Source: an uncultured Eubacteriales bacterium
Lineage (GTDB): Bacteria > Bacillota > Clostridia > Oscillospirales > Oscillospiraceae
Length of the DNA: 35,748 bases
Assembly (NCBI GenBank): GCA_900313925.1
Contig: OMTF01000043.1
Location: 1-35,748, forward strand
Reading direction: 5' to 3'
Part shown: in pieces, positions 9,628 to 17,800 of the stretch
How positions within the stretch are numbered: position 1 is the stretch's first letter
Layout of the letters: each line of letters begins with the position of its first letter
Position numbers and translations under genes: made by a program
The notes under the pieces: generated by a model
Database searches by the model: none
Seen by the model: the letters and a program-made list of their open reading frames with translations, nothing else
What the model was told of the DNA's origin: nothing

Positions 9628-10706
9628 ATGAAGGTATTGACGGTCGTTGGTGCACGTCCACAGTTTATTAAGGCTGCGGTCGTATCCCGGGAACTGCGGC
9701 AGAAACACAAAGAAATACTGCTTCACACAGGACAACACTATGATTACAATATGTCAGAGCAATTCTTTGAAGCGCTGAATATTCCTAAGCCCGATTATAA
9801 CTTGGGCATTTCCGGCGGAACGCATGCGGAAATGACCGGTCGAATGATGATAGCTGTTGAGAAAGTCCTTATGGATGAAAGGCCGGACTGGGTTCTTATT
9901 TAAGGAGACACGAATTCTACACTTGCAGCTGCGCTTTCGGCGGCAAAACTTCATATCTCCATCTGCCACGTGGAAGCGGGAGCAAGGACGTATAGCCGAA
10001 CCAATCCAGAGGAAATTAACCGAATCTGTGCCGACCATGTTTCAAGCCTTCTTTAGCCAGCACAAAAAGTGGAGAGAACTCCCTTGCCGAGGAGGGTCTT
10101 GGCTCCAGAACACTTTTCGTAGGCGAGCCCATGTATGATGCGTTCCTTCAGGATTCCGGAAAAATTCAGATGCGGGACCTGAAGTTGAAATTATTGAACG
10201 GCCATGAAATTTCTGCTCCGAAAGCGTACTATTACTTGACATGCCACAGGGAAGAAAATACCGGCGACGATCGGTCGCGGACAGAAATCCTCGAGGCTAT
10301 GAACTCACTGGAGGCGCCCACGGTATACCCAATGCATCCGCGTAATAAATCCAGAGCTCTTCGTCTGCAGAACGAGCATTTATACAGAAATATTCTGCTA
10401 GTGGAGCCGGTAGGCTATATTGAAAGCATCTGCCTTGTGAACCATGCAAAGAAATTTGTATCAGACTCTGGAGGACTTCAGAGAGAAGCATTTTTTGCTG
10501 GAAAGAAATGCGTGACAATTTTGAATTTTGTCTGCTGGCCGGAGACAATGGTATGTAGTAGGAATGAACTCGCTAGTCCAGATCGGAATGACATTTTGGA
10601 AAAGCTTAGCCATTCCCAGTCCGTAGATAGTGATTACAAACCTTTTGGCGATGGGCGTTCGGCTGAACTGATTGTTGATGCGATAAGCAAGAATCGATTT
10701 CTCTAA
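9628..10706 (+). pseudogene. Non-hydrolysing UDP-GlcNAc 2-epimerase, disrupted
   Basis: The reading clearly follows WecB/MnaA, which makes UDP-ManNAc: MKVLTVVGARPQFIKAA at the start, LHTGQHYDYNMSEQFFE, then VLI[15 protein letters not shown], where a conserved Tyr codon (normally TAT/TAC) has become TAA at 9901-9903. The same frame continues through [19 protein letters not shown] to a second stop near 10055, where one base appears lost. The downstream frame resumes with ASTKSGENS and runs VGEPMYDAF, CHREENTG, VYPMHPRN and SDSGGLQREAFF to a stop at 10704-10706. One nonsense change and one single-base frameshift mean decay is recent. A start near 10131 could give only a C-terminal half. The organism may need another source of UDP-ManNAc or has lost that sugar. 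Confidence 0.88.
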
Positions 10707-11397
10707 TAACGGAATAATAATGATTGTATGCGCTTTGTATGGAAACGGATATGTGCAAATAGACTTTCTCCCCGTGGCTGAGAGTAAAATAGAATACTAT
10801 ATCTGCGCTTATAGCATGATTTAGTCAGGGCTGAGCGTTCCTGTGAAGTTTGCCGGACAGACAAGGCAGAAGGCGCGTCAAATAATTTTATAAACCAAAG
10901 GAAAAACAAAACAAGAAGAATAGCGATAATAGTTTAGTCGCAGTTAACGAGTGTGTTTCAAAGTTTGTGTAAACAATAAAAACCGATATAAGACCTGTTG
11001 ATAGATAGTAAAGAACTGAGCCATTCTTACGGTCCACTCTTTCTCTGTATTATATCTGAAACAGTACGATCGTCAAGGCATATGTCGCTGAGTCCGCTGC
11101 CGGGAGTGTTCCGGCTGCTTTTTGGCCTGACGGGAATATTTTCCTTCTGCATTGCCTCCCTGCCTTTCCTTTCAGTCTGTTTTCCTCCGAGCACGAATTT
11201 CCACCGCAGACTGTCCCCGATTCAATGCGCAAATGCCCGGCGTGCTGCCCAAGCAAGTCTTCCGGAAATGGCTCAGCAAAGCGAAAATTACCCTCCTTTT
11301 CAATCGAAATTTGATCGAAAAAGAGGTCTTGCGTCACGCTGCCATCGGCGGATTGTTCGGATATCAGCATCGGCAGCCTGCCGAGCGAAACGGCTCT
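10707..11397. other. Intergenic region spanning the AT-rich to GC-rich switch
   Basis: No convincing gene. It holds direct repeat copy B (10949-10985), after which composition changes abruptly to GC-rich. On the minus strand a 106-codon frame from ATG 11370 to 11050 lies in phase with, and directly behind, the hydrolase stop; its first half (GSVTQDLFFDQISIEKEG) looks protein-like but I recognise no family and see no good ribosome site, so it may be a gene remnant. Confidence 0.5.
10949..10985 (+). repeat. Direct repeat copy B, resembling an IS256-type terminal end
   Basis: Second copy of the sequence at 5906-5941, same orientation: GAGTGTGTTT, then AAAGTTT, then TGTAAACA and AAAAAC, differing at about four positions. 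It coincides with the end of the AT-rich glycan locus. No transposase gene remains beside either copy. Confidence 0.6.
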
Positions 11398-12390
11398 TTA
11401 CAGATTGGCTCCGAAAAACTCCTTTAACTTATTTACTTCCTGGTCCACATACTCGGGAACATAGTAGGTCTGGATGTGGTGTGCCTTGTCAATCAGGAAC
11501 AATTCCTTATTCTTTGTTCCGGTTGCTTTCTCATAGCACCCCTCCGTCATGTACAGCGTGTCTGCCAGTTTTCCTGCCATCATCAGCAGCGGCTGATTTA
11601 TCATTTCCATTCCGATGCGGGCATCGAAAGCGAAAAGATCTATATTGGAGGAAACCGTGTAGGAAAAGCTGGAGCCGGTGTGCTTGCAGAGGTCTCCGTA
11701 ATATTCATACCCCTCGCGGTATAGGTCAAAGGGAAGCTCTTCCGCCTGTGCAGGCGTGAGCGTATCCAGCATGTTCGGCGTATAGCGCACCTCAGTGCCG
11801 GAGAGCTCCAATTCTCTTGCCTTATACGCTTCTTCCAGCCGTTCTGGAATCGTATTGATCTGCGTGTCCAGAAAACCATTTTTCCGGACAATCCCCGTAT
11901 TGAACGCTGAAAGCGTGGCTACTGCCTTGATCCTCTTATCCGTCTGCGCCGCCCGGAGTGTGTATCCGCCGCCCCCGCAGATGCCCAATGCACCGACGCG
12001 GGTGCGATCCACGCCCGGGCATCGGACAATATAGTCCAGTGCTCCGTGAATGTCCTCTACGCGGTTCTGCGGGCGGTCCGTATTGCGGGGCATGCCTTCC
12101 GACTGTCCCTGGTACGCTGCGTCAAAAGCCATTGTGATATAGCCAAGCTCCGCAAGGCGCTGCGCGAAAAGCCCGGCGACCTGTTCCTTTACGCCGCCGT
12201 TCGGATGGGCGACCACAATCGCAGGATACTTTTTTGTTTCTTCATATCCCGCCGGTGTATATACATTAGCCGCAATTTTAAGTCCGTGCAGCGAATAATT
12301 CACCTGGTGAATATTTACCTTGCCTTCTTCATTTTTTTCCAGTGCTCCGTCATAGACAAGTCCGTACGCGTTATCTTTTTCCTTATTCAT
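11398..12390 (-). CDS. Alpha/beta hydrolase with Cys nucleophile (dienelactone-hydrolase/YcjY-like)
   Basis: A 330-residue cytoplasmic alpha/beta hydrolase with no signal peptide. An oxyanion segment VVAHPNGGVKEQ (about residues 60-70) is followed by the nucleophile elbow GICGGGG with Cys138 in place of the usual Ser, and a C-terminal KAHHIQTYY supplying the catalytic His (304 or 305). The G-x-C elbow is shared with dienelactone hydrolases and the YcjY group, which act on small esters or lactones; the substrate here is unknown. AGGAGG lies 6 nt before the ATG. It is downstream of the terminator of the dehydrogenase operon and has a candidate promoter of its own, so it is probably transcribed separately. 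It could open a lactone made by the neighbouring dehydrogenase; that is inference. Confidence 0.8.
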   Translation of the reverse strand: MNKEKDNAYGLVYDGALEKNEEGKVNIHQVNYSLHGLKIAANVYTPAGYEETKKYPAIVVAHPNGGVKEQVAGLFAQRLAELGYITMAFDAAYQGQSEGMPRNTDRPQNRVEDIHGALDYIVRCPGVDRTRVGALGICGGGGYTLRAAQTDKRIKAVATLSAFNTGIVRKNGFLDTQINTIPERLEEAYKARELELSGTEVRYTPNMLDTLTPAQAEELPFDLYREGYEYYGDLCKHTGSSFSYTVSSNIDLFAFDARIGMEMINQPLLMMAGKLADTLYMTEGCYEKATGTKNKELFLIDKAHHIQTYYVPEYVDQEVNKLKEFFGANL

Positions 12391-12508
12391 GTTTTTTCCT
12401 CCTGTAAAATCCTTTCATCCGGCGCAGTCTATTTTGCTTCCGATCCGCACAGAATGTCCGCAATTTTCCTTTTTTGCCACGCGTTTTTTCCGCCTTTCAT
12501 CGCTTCTG

Positions 12509-12538
12509 ATAGTATCCCTCCGGATTCTTTTTGTACAA
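12509..12538 (-). promoter_or_regulatory. Candidate promoter of the hydrolase gene
   Basis: On the minus strand TTGTAC (12533-12538) and TACTAT (12509-12514) are 18 bp apart, about 110 bp before the hydrolase ATG. The stretch 12391-12740 otherwise shows no supported gene. Confidence 0.3.
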
Positions 12539-12740
12539 TAGCAAATGCGGAATTCACTATACACAAAATGAATAGTATGACGGAAGGCTTTCTCTTTATG
12601 CTGGTCTTGATCTGAACCGATGCTGCCGCGGCGGAAAGATGAATTTTCGCATCTGGAAGAGAGTCCCTTAATCCCGGCGCAAAGTTTCCGCAGGAGAAAG
12701 AATATGGCGAAAAAATAGGTACAATTTGCGCTGCGAGCAA

Positions 12741-12780
12741 GAAAAAGGACTTTTTCGCTCCGTCCGTGAAAAAGTCCTTT
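12741..12780 (-). terminator. Rho-independent terminator of the TRAP/transketolase operon
   Basis: A perfect 13-bp inverted repeat, AAAGGACTTTTTC (12744-12756) and GAAAAAGTCCTTT (12768-12780), with an 11-nt loop, ends in a T-rich run on the minus strand. It lies 50 nt past the dehydrogenase stop. Confidence 0.75.
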
Positions 12781-12829
12781 CCCAGCTATATGAAGATGTA
12801 AAGAGCTTTGTTTTGAATAAATCTCCAGA

Positions 12830-13858
12830 TTAAAATTCCATCATTACTTTCAGCACCGGTTCCGGCCGCTTGTCCGCCATCTCAATGGCTTCTTTGAACT
12901 TCTCAATAGGATAGCGTTGCGTTACGAAGTGGCTTAGATCCATTTTCCCTTCTTCCAGTGCTTTGCAGATTAGCTCGAAATCTTCCCGGGTATACATGTT
13001 GTACGCCTTGAAATCAAGTTCATGCTGCTGGTGTACCCGGTAGGGAAATCCGATGCCGTCGACCATCAGGGCATGCTGGATCATCTGTCCGCCGCGGCGG
13101 GTAATCTCCGCTGCCTGCTGGAGAACCGGCTCGTTTCCGAATGCAAGGAATGTCAGGTCGGAACCGACCCCGTCCGTTTCGTCCATGACGCGGTCGTAAA
13201 GGCTTTCCTTACCACTGTTGACTGTTATTTCGGCACCGAATTCGCGTGCTTTGCATAAATTGAAGTCCGCCACGTCCGCCATAATAATCTTCTTCGGATG
13301 ATAAAGTCTGGCGCAAAGGTAATCGCCGATTCCGATCGGCCCGCACCCGATGACCGTGATTACGGTTTCCTCCGTGATGTCCGAATTGCGCACGGCATAC
13401 ATGCCGTTCGCCACCGGCTCAATCAGGGCGCCTTCCTCGTAGCTGAGCGCGTCCGCGAGATGGATTACCGTATTTTCCGGCGTCACGATATATTCGCCGA
13501 GAGCGCCGCTCCATCCGCCGGACCCGAGAACGTGCTTTGACGGGCAGACATTGTATAGTCCGTGCCTGCAGTACCAGCACTCACCGCAGCCATACTGCGG
13601 TTCCGCTGTCACACGATCGCCGACTTTAACCTTCCGCACGGCTTTTCCGACTTCCACAACCTCCCCTGCCAGCTCATGACCGGAGACCAGCGGCGGAATC
13701 CGGAACGGATGCAGCCCGTGATAGGCGTGCACTTCCGATCCGCAGATGCCGCAGTTGTGAATTTTTATTTTTACATCCGTATCATTCTCAATCTGGGGTT
13801 CGGGAAGATCGTCGCGGAAATAGGCTACTTCCACCGCCTCAATAAATCCGCCTCTCAT
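12830..13858 (-). CDS. Zinc-dependent MDR alcohol/polyol dehydrogenase
   Basis: A 342-residue medium-chain dehydrogenase of the sorbitol/threonine dehydrogenase group. The catalytic zinc site has GICGSE (Cys39) and SGHE (about residues 59-62). The structural zinc site is complete, four Cys in GCGECWYCRHGLYNVC (C-x2-C-x2-C-x7-C). The NAD(P)-binding fold has VIGCGPIG. It oxidises a secondary hydroxyl or reduces the matching ketone; substrate unknown. GAGGAGGAG precedes the ATG by 8 nt and only 15 nt separate it from dctM, so it is the last gene of the TRAP operon and should act on the imported compound. Confidence 0.88.
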   Translation of the reverse strand: MRGGFIEAVEVAYFRDDLPEPQIENDTDVKIKIHNCGICGSEVHAYHGLHPFRIPPLVSGHELAGEVVEVGKAVRKVKVGDRVTAEPQYGCGECWYCRHGLYNVCPSKHVLGSGGWSGALGEYIVTPENTVIHLADALSYEEGALIEPVANGMYAVRNSDITEETVITVIGCGPIGIGDYLCARLYHPKKIIMADVADFNLCKAREFGAEITVNSGKESLYDRVMDETDGVGSDLTFLAFGNEPVLQQAAEITRRGGQMIQHALMVDGIGFPYRVHQQHELDFKAYNMYTREDFELICKALEEGKMDLSHFVTQRYPIEKFKEAIEMADKRPEPVLKVMMEF

Positions 13859-13873
13859 GGTATATTCTCCTCC

Positions 13874-15163
13874 TCAGCCCGTAGACGTGTTCAGGATGCT
13901 TGGCAGGAACGTGGAGATGGCTGGGATATAGGTCACCAGAAGCAGCACGATAATCGCCGCAATGATCAGCGGAACCACGCTCTTGCAGATCTGTTTCAGT
14001 TTGATGTTTGCTATGCCGCAGCCTACGTACAGATTCACGCCGACCGGCGGTGTAACCAGGCCGATGGCCATGTTGAAGACCATGATGCATCCGAGATGCA
14101 CGAGGTCAATGCCCAGCTGCTTCGCGACCGGAAGCAGGATCGGGAGAATGATGTACATAGCGGAGTTTGCGTCGATGAAGCAGCCCGCGATGAGCAGGAT
14201 GATGTTCATCAGCAGCAGGAAAACGATCTTGTTGCCGCCGCTGAGCTTGATAAGGCCGGCGCTGGCGTCGGAAGCAATGCCCGTGAGCGTCAGCACGTAT
14301 GCGAACAGACTCGCCGTACCGACAATCAGCATGACAACAGCGGTCTGCGAAACCGTGTCGATCATGATTTTCCAGACAGTCTTCCAGGAGATGCTCTTAT
14401 AGATCCAGAGCCCGACAATCAGGCCGTAGACCGCCGCGACCGCCGCCGCTTCGGTCGGAGTAAAGAACCCGCCGTAAATGCCGCCGAGAATAATGACCGG
14501 CATCAGAAGACCCCAGATTGCGTCCTTAAACGCTTTCCAGCGCTGCTTGCCCGTGGCTTTCGGCAGAAGTTTCAAATCCTTCTTCTTATAGGTAAGCTGC
14601 ATCGCCACGATCAGGGAAATGCCCATCAGAATGCCCGGAATAATGCCGGAGGCAAACAGGGCGCCGACGGAAACGCTTGCGATGGAGCCGTAGATAACGA
14701 AAGTAATTGACGGCGGTATGATGATGCCGATCGCCCCGGACGTAGAAACCAGGGCTGCCGCATCCGACGTATCATACCCGACATCCGTCATTGCCGGAAT
14801 AAGAATCATACCCAGCGCCGCAACCGTTGCCGGACCGGATCCGGAGATCGCTGCGAAGAAACAGGCCACGATGACCGTTACGAGCGCCATGCCGCTCCGC
14901 TTGTGTCCAACAAGAGCCCGGAACAGGTCGATCAGCTTCCCGGAAATTCCGCTTTTCTCCATGACGTTTCCGCCCAGAATAAAGAACGGAATTGCCAGCA
15001 GCACGAACTTCGTACTCGCACCATAGAAGTTCTGCGCTACGGCGGAGACGGGAAGTCCCTCGAACATCAGCGTCAATACGCTAGAGATGCCCAAAGCAAA
15101 AGCGATGGGAACATTCATGAACAGAAGAACGAAGAAGGAGCCGAAAAGAATTAACGCTGTCAT
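13874..15163 (-). CDS. dctM: TRAP transporter large permease DctM
   Basis: A 429-residue membrane protein with about 12-13 segments, the ion-coupled translocation subunit of a tripartite ATP-independent periplasmic transporter. Family signatures are GNVMEKSGISGKLIDLF, then AISGSGPATVAALG, then GIIIPPSI, and near the end NMAIGLVTPPVGVNLYVG. Its length is the family norm. The start overlaps the dctQ stop by 4 nt (ATGA), so M and Q are translationally coupled. TRAP systems import carboxylates or sulfonates using a sodium gradient. Confidence 0.93.
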   Translation of the reverse strand: MTALILFGSFFVLLFMNVPIAFALGISSVLTLMFEGLPVSAVAQNFYGASTKFVLLAIPFFILGGNVMEKSGISGKLIDLFRALVGHKRSGMALVTVIVACFFAAISGSGPATVAALGMILIPAMTDVGYDTSDAAALVSTSGAIGIIIPPSITFVIYGSIASVSVGALFASGIIPGILMGISLIVAMQLTYKKKDLKLLPKATGKQRWKAFKDAIWGLLMPVIILGGIYGGFFTPTEAAAVAAVYGLIVGLWIYKSISWKTVWKIMIDTVSQTAVVMLIVGTASLFAYVLTLTGIASDASAGLIKLSGGNKIVFLLLMNIILLIAGCFIDANSAMYIILPILLPVAKQLGIDLVHLGCIMVFNMAIGLVTPPVGVNLYVGCGIANIKLKQICKSVVPLIIAAIIVLLLVTYIPAISTFLPSILNTSTG

Positions 15164-15717
15164 TTTCTCTCGTCCCCCTTTGCTTCTGCTTCGGCAGCCG
15201 GAGCCGCTTCCGCCGGTTCGCCGGTCGGAAGCTCCTCGCCTGCCGTACTGCCTCCGGCGGCTGCCTTGATTTCAAGGACTGCCAGCTGAATGTACCGGAT
15301 GGCCAGGACCAGAGCGCCTATCGGCAGCCACATGCCGAACAGCCACTGCGGCCACTGCATGCCGGAGGTCTCCAGTTCATTTACATATTCATTCTGCGTC
15401 ATGAGAATGCCGTAGTATGTCAGCAGCGCGCAGAAAATGACTGCAATCAAATCGCCTATGAAGGCGATAATATGCTGGGATTTCGGCTTGAGTTTGTCGG
15501 TCACGAGACTCAAGCCCAGATGGGCGCCCCGCTTTGCAGCGGTTGCGGCGCCCATAATGCTCAATATCATCAGTCCGCAGCAGGTCAGCTCCTCTACGAA
15601 GGGCATGGAGCTTAGGAAAATCTTGCGGGCTACGACATTAATAAATGTCAGAATCAGCATGATGACCAGTAAGGCCGCACAGAAGTGGTCTTCCGGACCT
15701 GTCTTGTTGATCTTCAT
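15160..15717 (-). CDS. dctQ: TRAP transporter small permease DctQ
   Basis: A 185-residue protein with the four membrane helices of DctQ. The conserved helix-2 segment FVEELTCCGLMILSIMGAA and the following RGAHLGLSLV are present. The C-terminus adds an Ala/Glu-rich cytoplasmic tail of about 30 residues. GGAAGGAG precedes the ATG. It lies 72 nt behind dctP and overlaps dctM by 4 nt. It pairs with DctM in the membrane. Confidence 0.9.
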   Translation of the reverse strand: MKINKTGPEDHFCAALLVIMLILTFINVVARKIFLSSMPFVEELTCCGLMILSIMGAATAAKRGAHLGLSLVTDKLKPKSQHIIAFIGDLIAVIFCALLTYYGILMTQNEYVNELETSGMQWPQWLFGMWLPIGALVLAIRYIQLAVLEIKAAAGGSTAGEELPTGEPAEAAPAAEAEAKGDERK

Positions 15718-15789
15718 TACATCTCCTTCCTCTCGCCGAGAAGCTTTCCGCTGGAATTTTTCTATTCGTCGATGGAACGGCTGCCCGAT

Positions 15790-16827
15790 TTACTGAACGT
15801 TGAATGCCTTGCAGGCTTCCTCGCCGTATTTTGCCTTATATTCTTCGATGAGGTCGGCAATCACAGCACGGAAGCTTTCAATGTCGGCGTCGGTGAGCTC
15901 ATAGAACTCGCATCCCGCGTCCTTGCACTTCTGAATCAGTTCGTCTTCTTCCGAAACGATTTCCTGGTTGGTTTCCTTGCAGGCCTGCTCGACGCAGGAT
16001 CGGATGAGTTCTTGCGTGCTCGCGCTGAGTTTCTCAAAGTTTGCCGTATTGGCCATCCAGGTAAACGCTTCATAGGTGTGACGGCTGATGGTGAAGTATT
16101 TCTGCACTTCCTGAATATTGTTGGAAACGCAGGTGCTGATGGAGTTGTCCTGACCGTCGATGGTTCCCTGCTGCAGTGCGGAGAACACTTCGCTCCAGCT
16201 CATTGCCTGGGGGGAGGCTCCGTAGGCGGAATAGAAGGCCGCAAAGAAGTCACCGCCGGGAATGCGCATTTTCAGACCATTCAGATCTTCCGGGCTCTTG
16301 ATGAGAACCTTGTTATTGGTCATAAGCTTAAAACCGTTGTGCAGTGCGCCGAGGTAGGTTACGCCTTTTCCTTCCAGAACGGAAGCAATGTAATCGCCGC
16401 CGGTTCCGAAGAAAGCATCCTCCGCCGCCTGGTAGTCGCTGAAGATCCAGGGCAGAGTGCTGACCATCAGGGAGCTGTCAAGATTGGCGATAATGCTGGT
16501 GGAATGAATGTCAATATCCACTGTGCCGTCGAGCAGAAGCTCCAGCCCCTTGGACATATTTCCGCTTGCCAGCTGGTCATTGTTGTAGATCTGGACCGTG
16601 ATGGCCCCGCCGGACTGTTCCTCAATCAGTTCCTTGAACTTCTGCGCTCCGCGGGTATCGTTGCCCTGATCCGTTCCGTTGCAGCTGAGCTTCAGTTCTA
16701 CTTTGTCATACTGCGCGGAATTGGCATTGTCGCTGCTCGCCGTGTCTGAGGAGCTGCTGCCGCAGGCAGCCAGCGCCAGAAGCATGCATACAGACAGCAG
16801 GATGGCTAAAATCTTTTTCAATTTCAT
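15790..16827 (-). CDS. dctP: TRAP transporter substrate-binding lipoprotein DctP
   Basis: A 345-residue extracellular binding protein. The start is a lipoprotein signal peptide, hydrophobic stretch then LAAC at about residue 22, followed by a Ser-rich linker, so it is tethered to the membrane of a cell without an outer membrane. DctP features include LPWIFSDYQAAEDAF, LKMRIPGG with the Arg that usually pairs with a substrate carboxylate or sulfonate, and WSEVFSALQQGTIDGQDN. I chose ATG 16827 because AAGGAG lies just upstream; an in-frame ATG at 16842 is possible. It lies 43 nt behind the transketolase C subunit. The ligand class is an acid; more cannot be said. Confidence 0.92.
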   Translation of the reverse strand: MKLKKILAILLSVCMLLALAACGSSSSDTASSDNANSAQYDKVELKLSCNGTDQGNDTRGAQKFKELIEEQSGGAITVQIYNNDQLASGNMSKGLELLLDGTVDIDIHSTSIIANLDSSLMVSTLPWIFSDYQAAEDAFFGTGGDYIASVLEGKGVTYLGALHNGFKLMTNNKVLIKSPEDLNGLKMRIPGGDFFAAFYSAYGASPQAMSWSEVFSALQQGTIDGQDNSISTCVSNNIQEVQKYFTISRHTYEAFTWMANTANFEKLSASTQELIRSCVEQACKETNQEIVSEEDELIQKCKDAGCEFYELTDADIESFRAVIADLIEEYKAKYGEEACKAFNVQ

Positions 16828-16870
16828 CGTCTCCTTTTTCATTTCCTTTATTTAGCCCATACCTATTTCA

Positions 16871-17800
16871 TTACCGCTGAAGCTCTTTCGCCTTCACGAT
16901 AATGTTTTCCGTTGTAATTCCGTTCATAGCCAGAAGCCGTTCGTACGGCGCCGACTGGCCGAACTGATCCTGTACGCCGATGCGGCGTACAATTCCCTTC
17001 CCCATTTCCGCCACCACCGCGGAAACGGCGCTGCCGAGTCCGTTGATGATGTTATGATCTTCAATGGTCACAATCCTGCCGATATCGTTCACGGCCGCAC
17101 ATACGCTCTGTGTGTCCAAAGGCTTCAGCGTATGCATGTCGAGAACGCGTGCCCCGATGCCTTCCGCAGCGAGCGCCTCAGCAGCTTCCAGCGCCAGCCG
17201 GACTGTATCTCCGATTGCGATAAGAGCTACATCCCTGCCTTCCCGAAGCTGCACAGCCTCCCCGATAATAAATTCCTGATCTTCCGAGTAAATCACGGGC
17301 ACTGCATCGCGGGTAAAGCGCAGATAGACCGGACCGTAGACTTCTGCAGCCGCCCGAACCAGCTTGCGGGCAGCATAGTAGTCCGCAGGCTGGATAACCG
17401 TAAGGTTCGGAATTGAGCTCAGAATGCCCAAATCCTCGATGCACTGGTGCGACGCCCCGTCGTTTGCCGGCGTCAGTCCACCGTGCGAGCAGGCAACTTT
17501 TACGTTCAGGTTGGGGTAGCAGATTTCCTGCCGAATCATCTCACACATGCGCATGGAGCCGAACGCCGCGTACGTAACGACAAACGGAATCTTGCCGCAG
17601 GTGGCAAGCCCCGCCGCGACGCCGCCGGCGCACTGCTCGGCGATGCCTACATTGACATGCTGCTCCGGAAGTGCTTTTACAAATTTTCCGGTTTTGCAGG
17701 ATTTTCCTATATCCGCGTCGATGACGTAGATGTTTTTATTCTCTTTTCCAAGTTCGACAATCTCATCGCCGAAACCGTCGCGTGTGGCAATCAATTTCAT
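16871..17800 (-). CDS. Split transketolase, C-terminal subunit
   Basis: A 309-residue protein with the pyrimidine-binding domain (residues 1-165) and C-terminal domain of transketolase. The catalytic Glu is in NVGIAEQ. A substrate-loop SHGGLTPANDGASHQ and the C-terminal DMHTLKPLD are typical. With the N-subunit it transfers a two-carbon ketol unit using thiamine diphosphate. The start overlaps the N-subunit stop by 4 nt (ATGA), implying one-to-one synthesis. Split transketolases in catabolic operons often act on non-standard ketoses (for example apulose-4-phosphate or 6-deoxy-6-sulfofructose), so an ordinary pentose-phosphate role is not assured. Confidence 0.9.
   Translation of the reverse strand: MKLIATRDGFGDEIVELGKENKNIYVIDADIGKSCKTGKFVKALPEQHVNVGIAEQCAGGVAAGLATCGKIPFVVTYAAFGSMRMCEMIRQEICYPNLNVKVACSHGGLTPANDGASHQCIEDLGILSSIPNLTVIQPADYYAARKLVRAAAEVYGPVYLRFTRDAVPVIYSEDQEFIIGEAVQLREGRDVALIAIGDTVRLALEAAEALAAEGIGARVLDMHTLKPLDTQSVCAAVNDIGRIVTIEDHNIINGLGSAVSAVVAEMGKGIVRRIGVQDQFGQSAPYERLLAMNGITTENIIVKAKELQR

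Noticed and set aside
182-10706. Complete Wzx/Wzy capsule operon
   Set aside because: There is no priming phosphoglycosyltransferase, Wzc/Wze-type tyrosine kinase or regulator, and two genes are broken; only part of a locus is in view.
11050-11370. Minus-strand 106-codon frame behind the hydrolase
   Set aside because: The first half looks protein-like, but there is no ribosome site or known family and the second half looks random; mentioned only as a possible remnant.
12429-12740. Minus-strand 103-codon frame between hydrolase and dehydrogenase
   Set aside because: It overlaps the candidate promoter, has no ribosome site and no family resemblance.
10998-14710. Long plus-strand reading frames opposite the hydrolase, dehydrogenase and dctM genes
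   Set aside because: They lie antisense to clear enzyme genes in GC-rich DNA, are rich in Arg/Pro/Ser, and have no recognisable domains.
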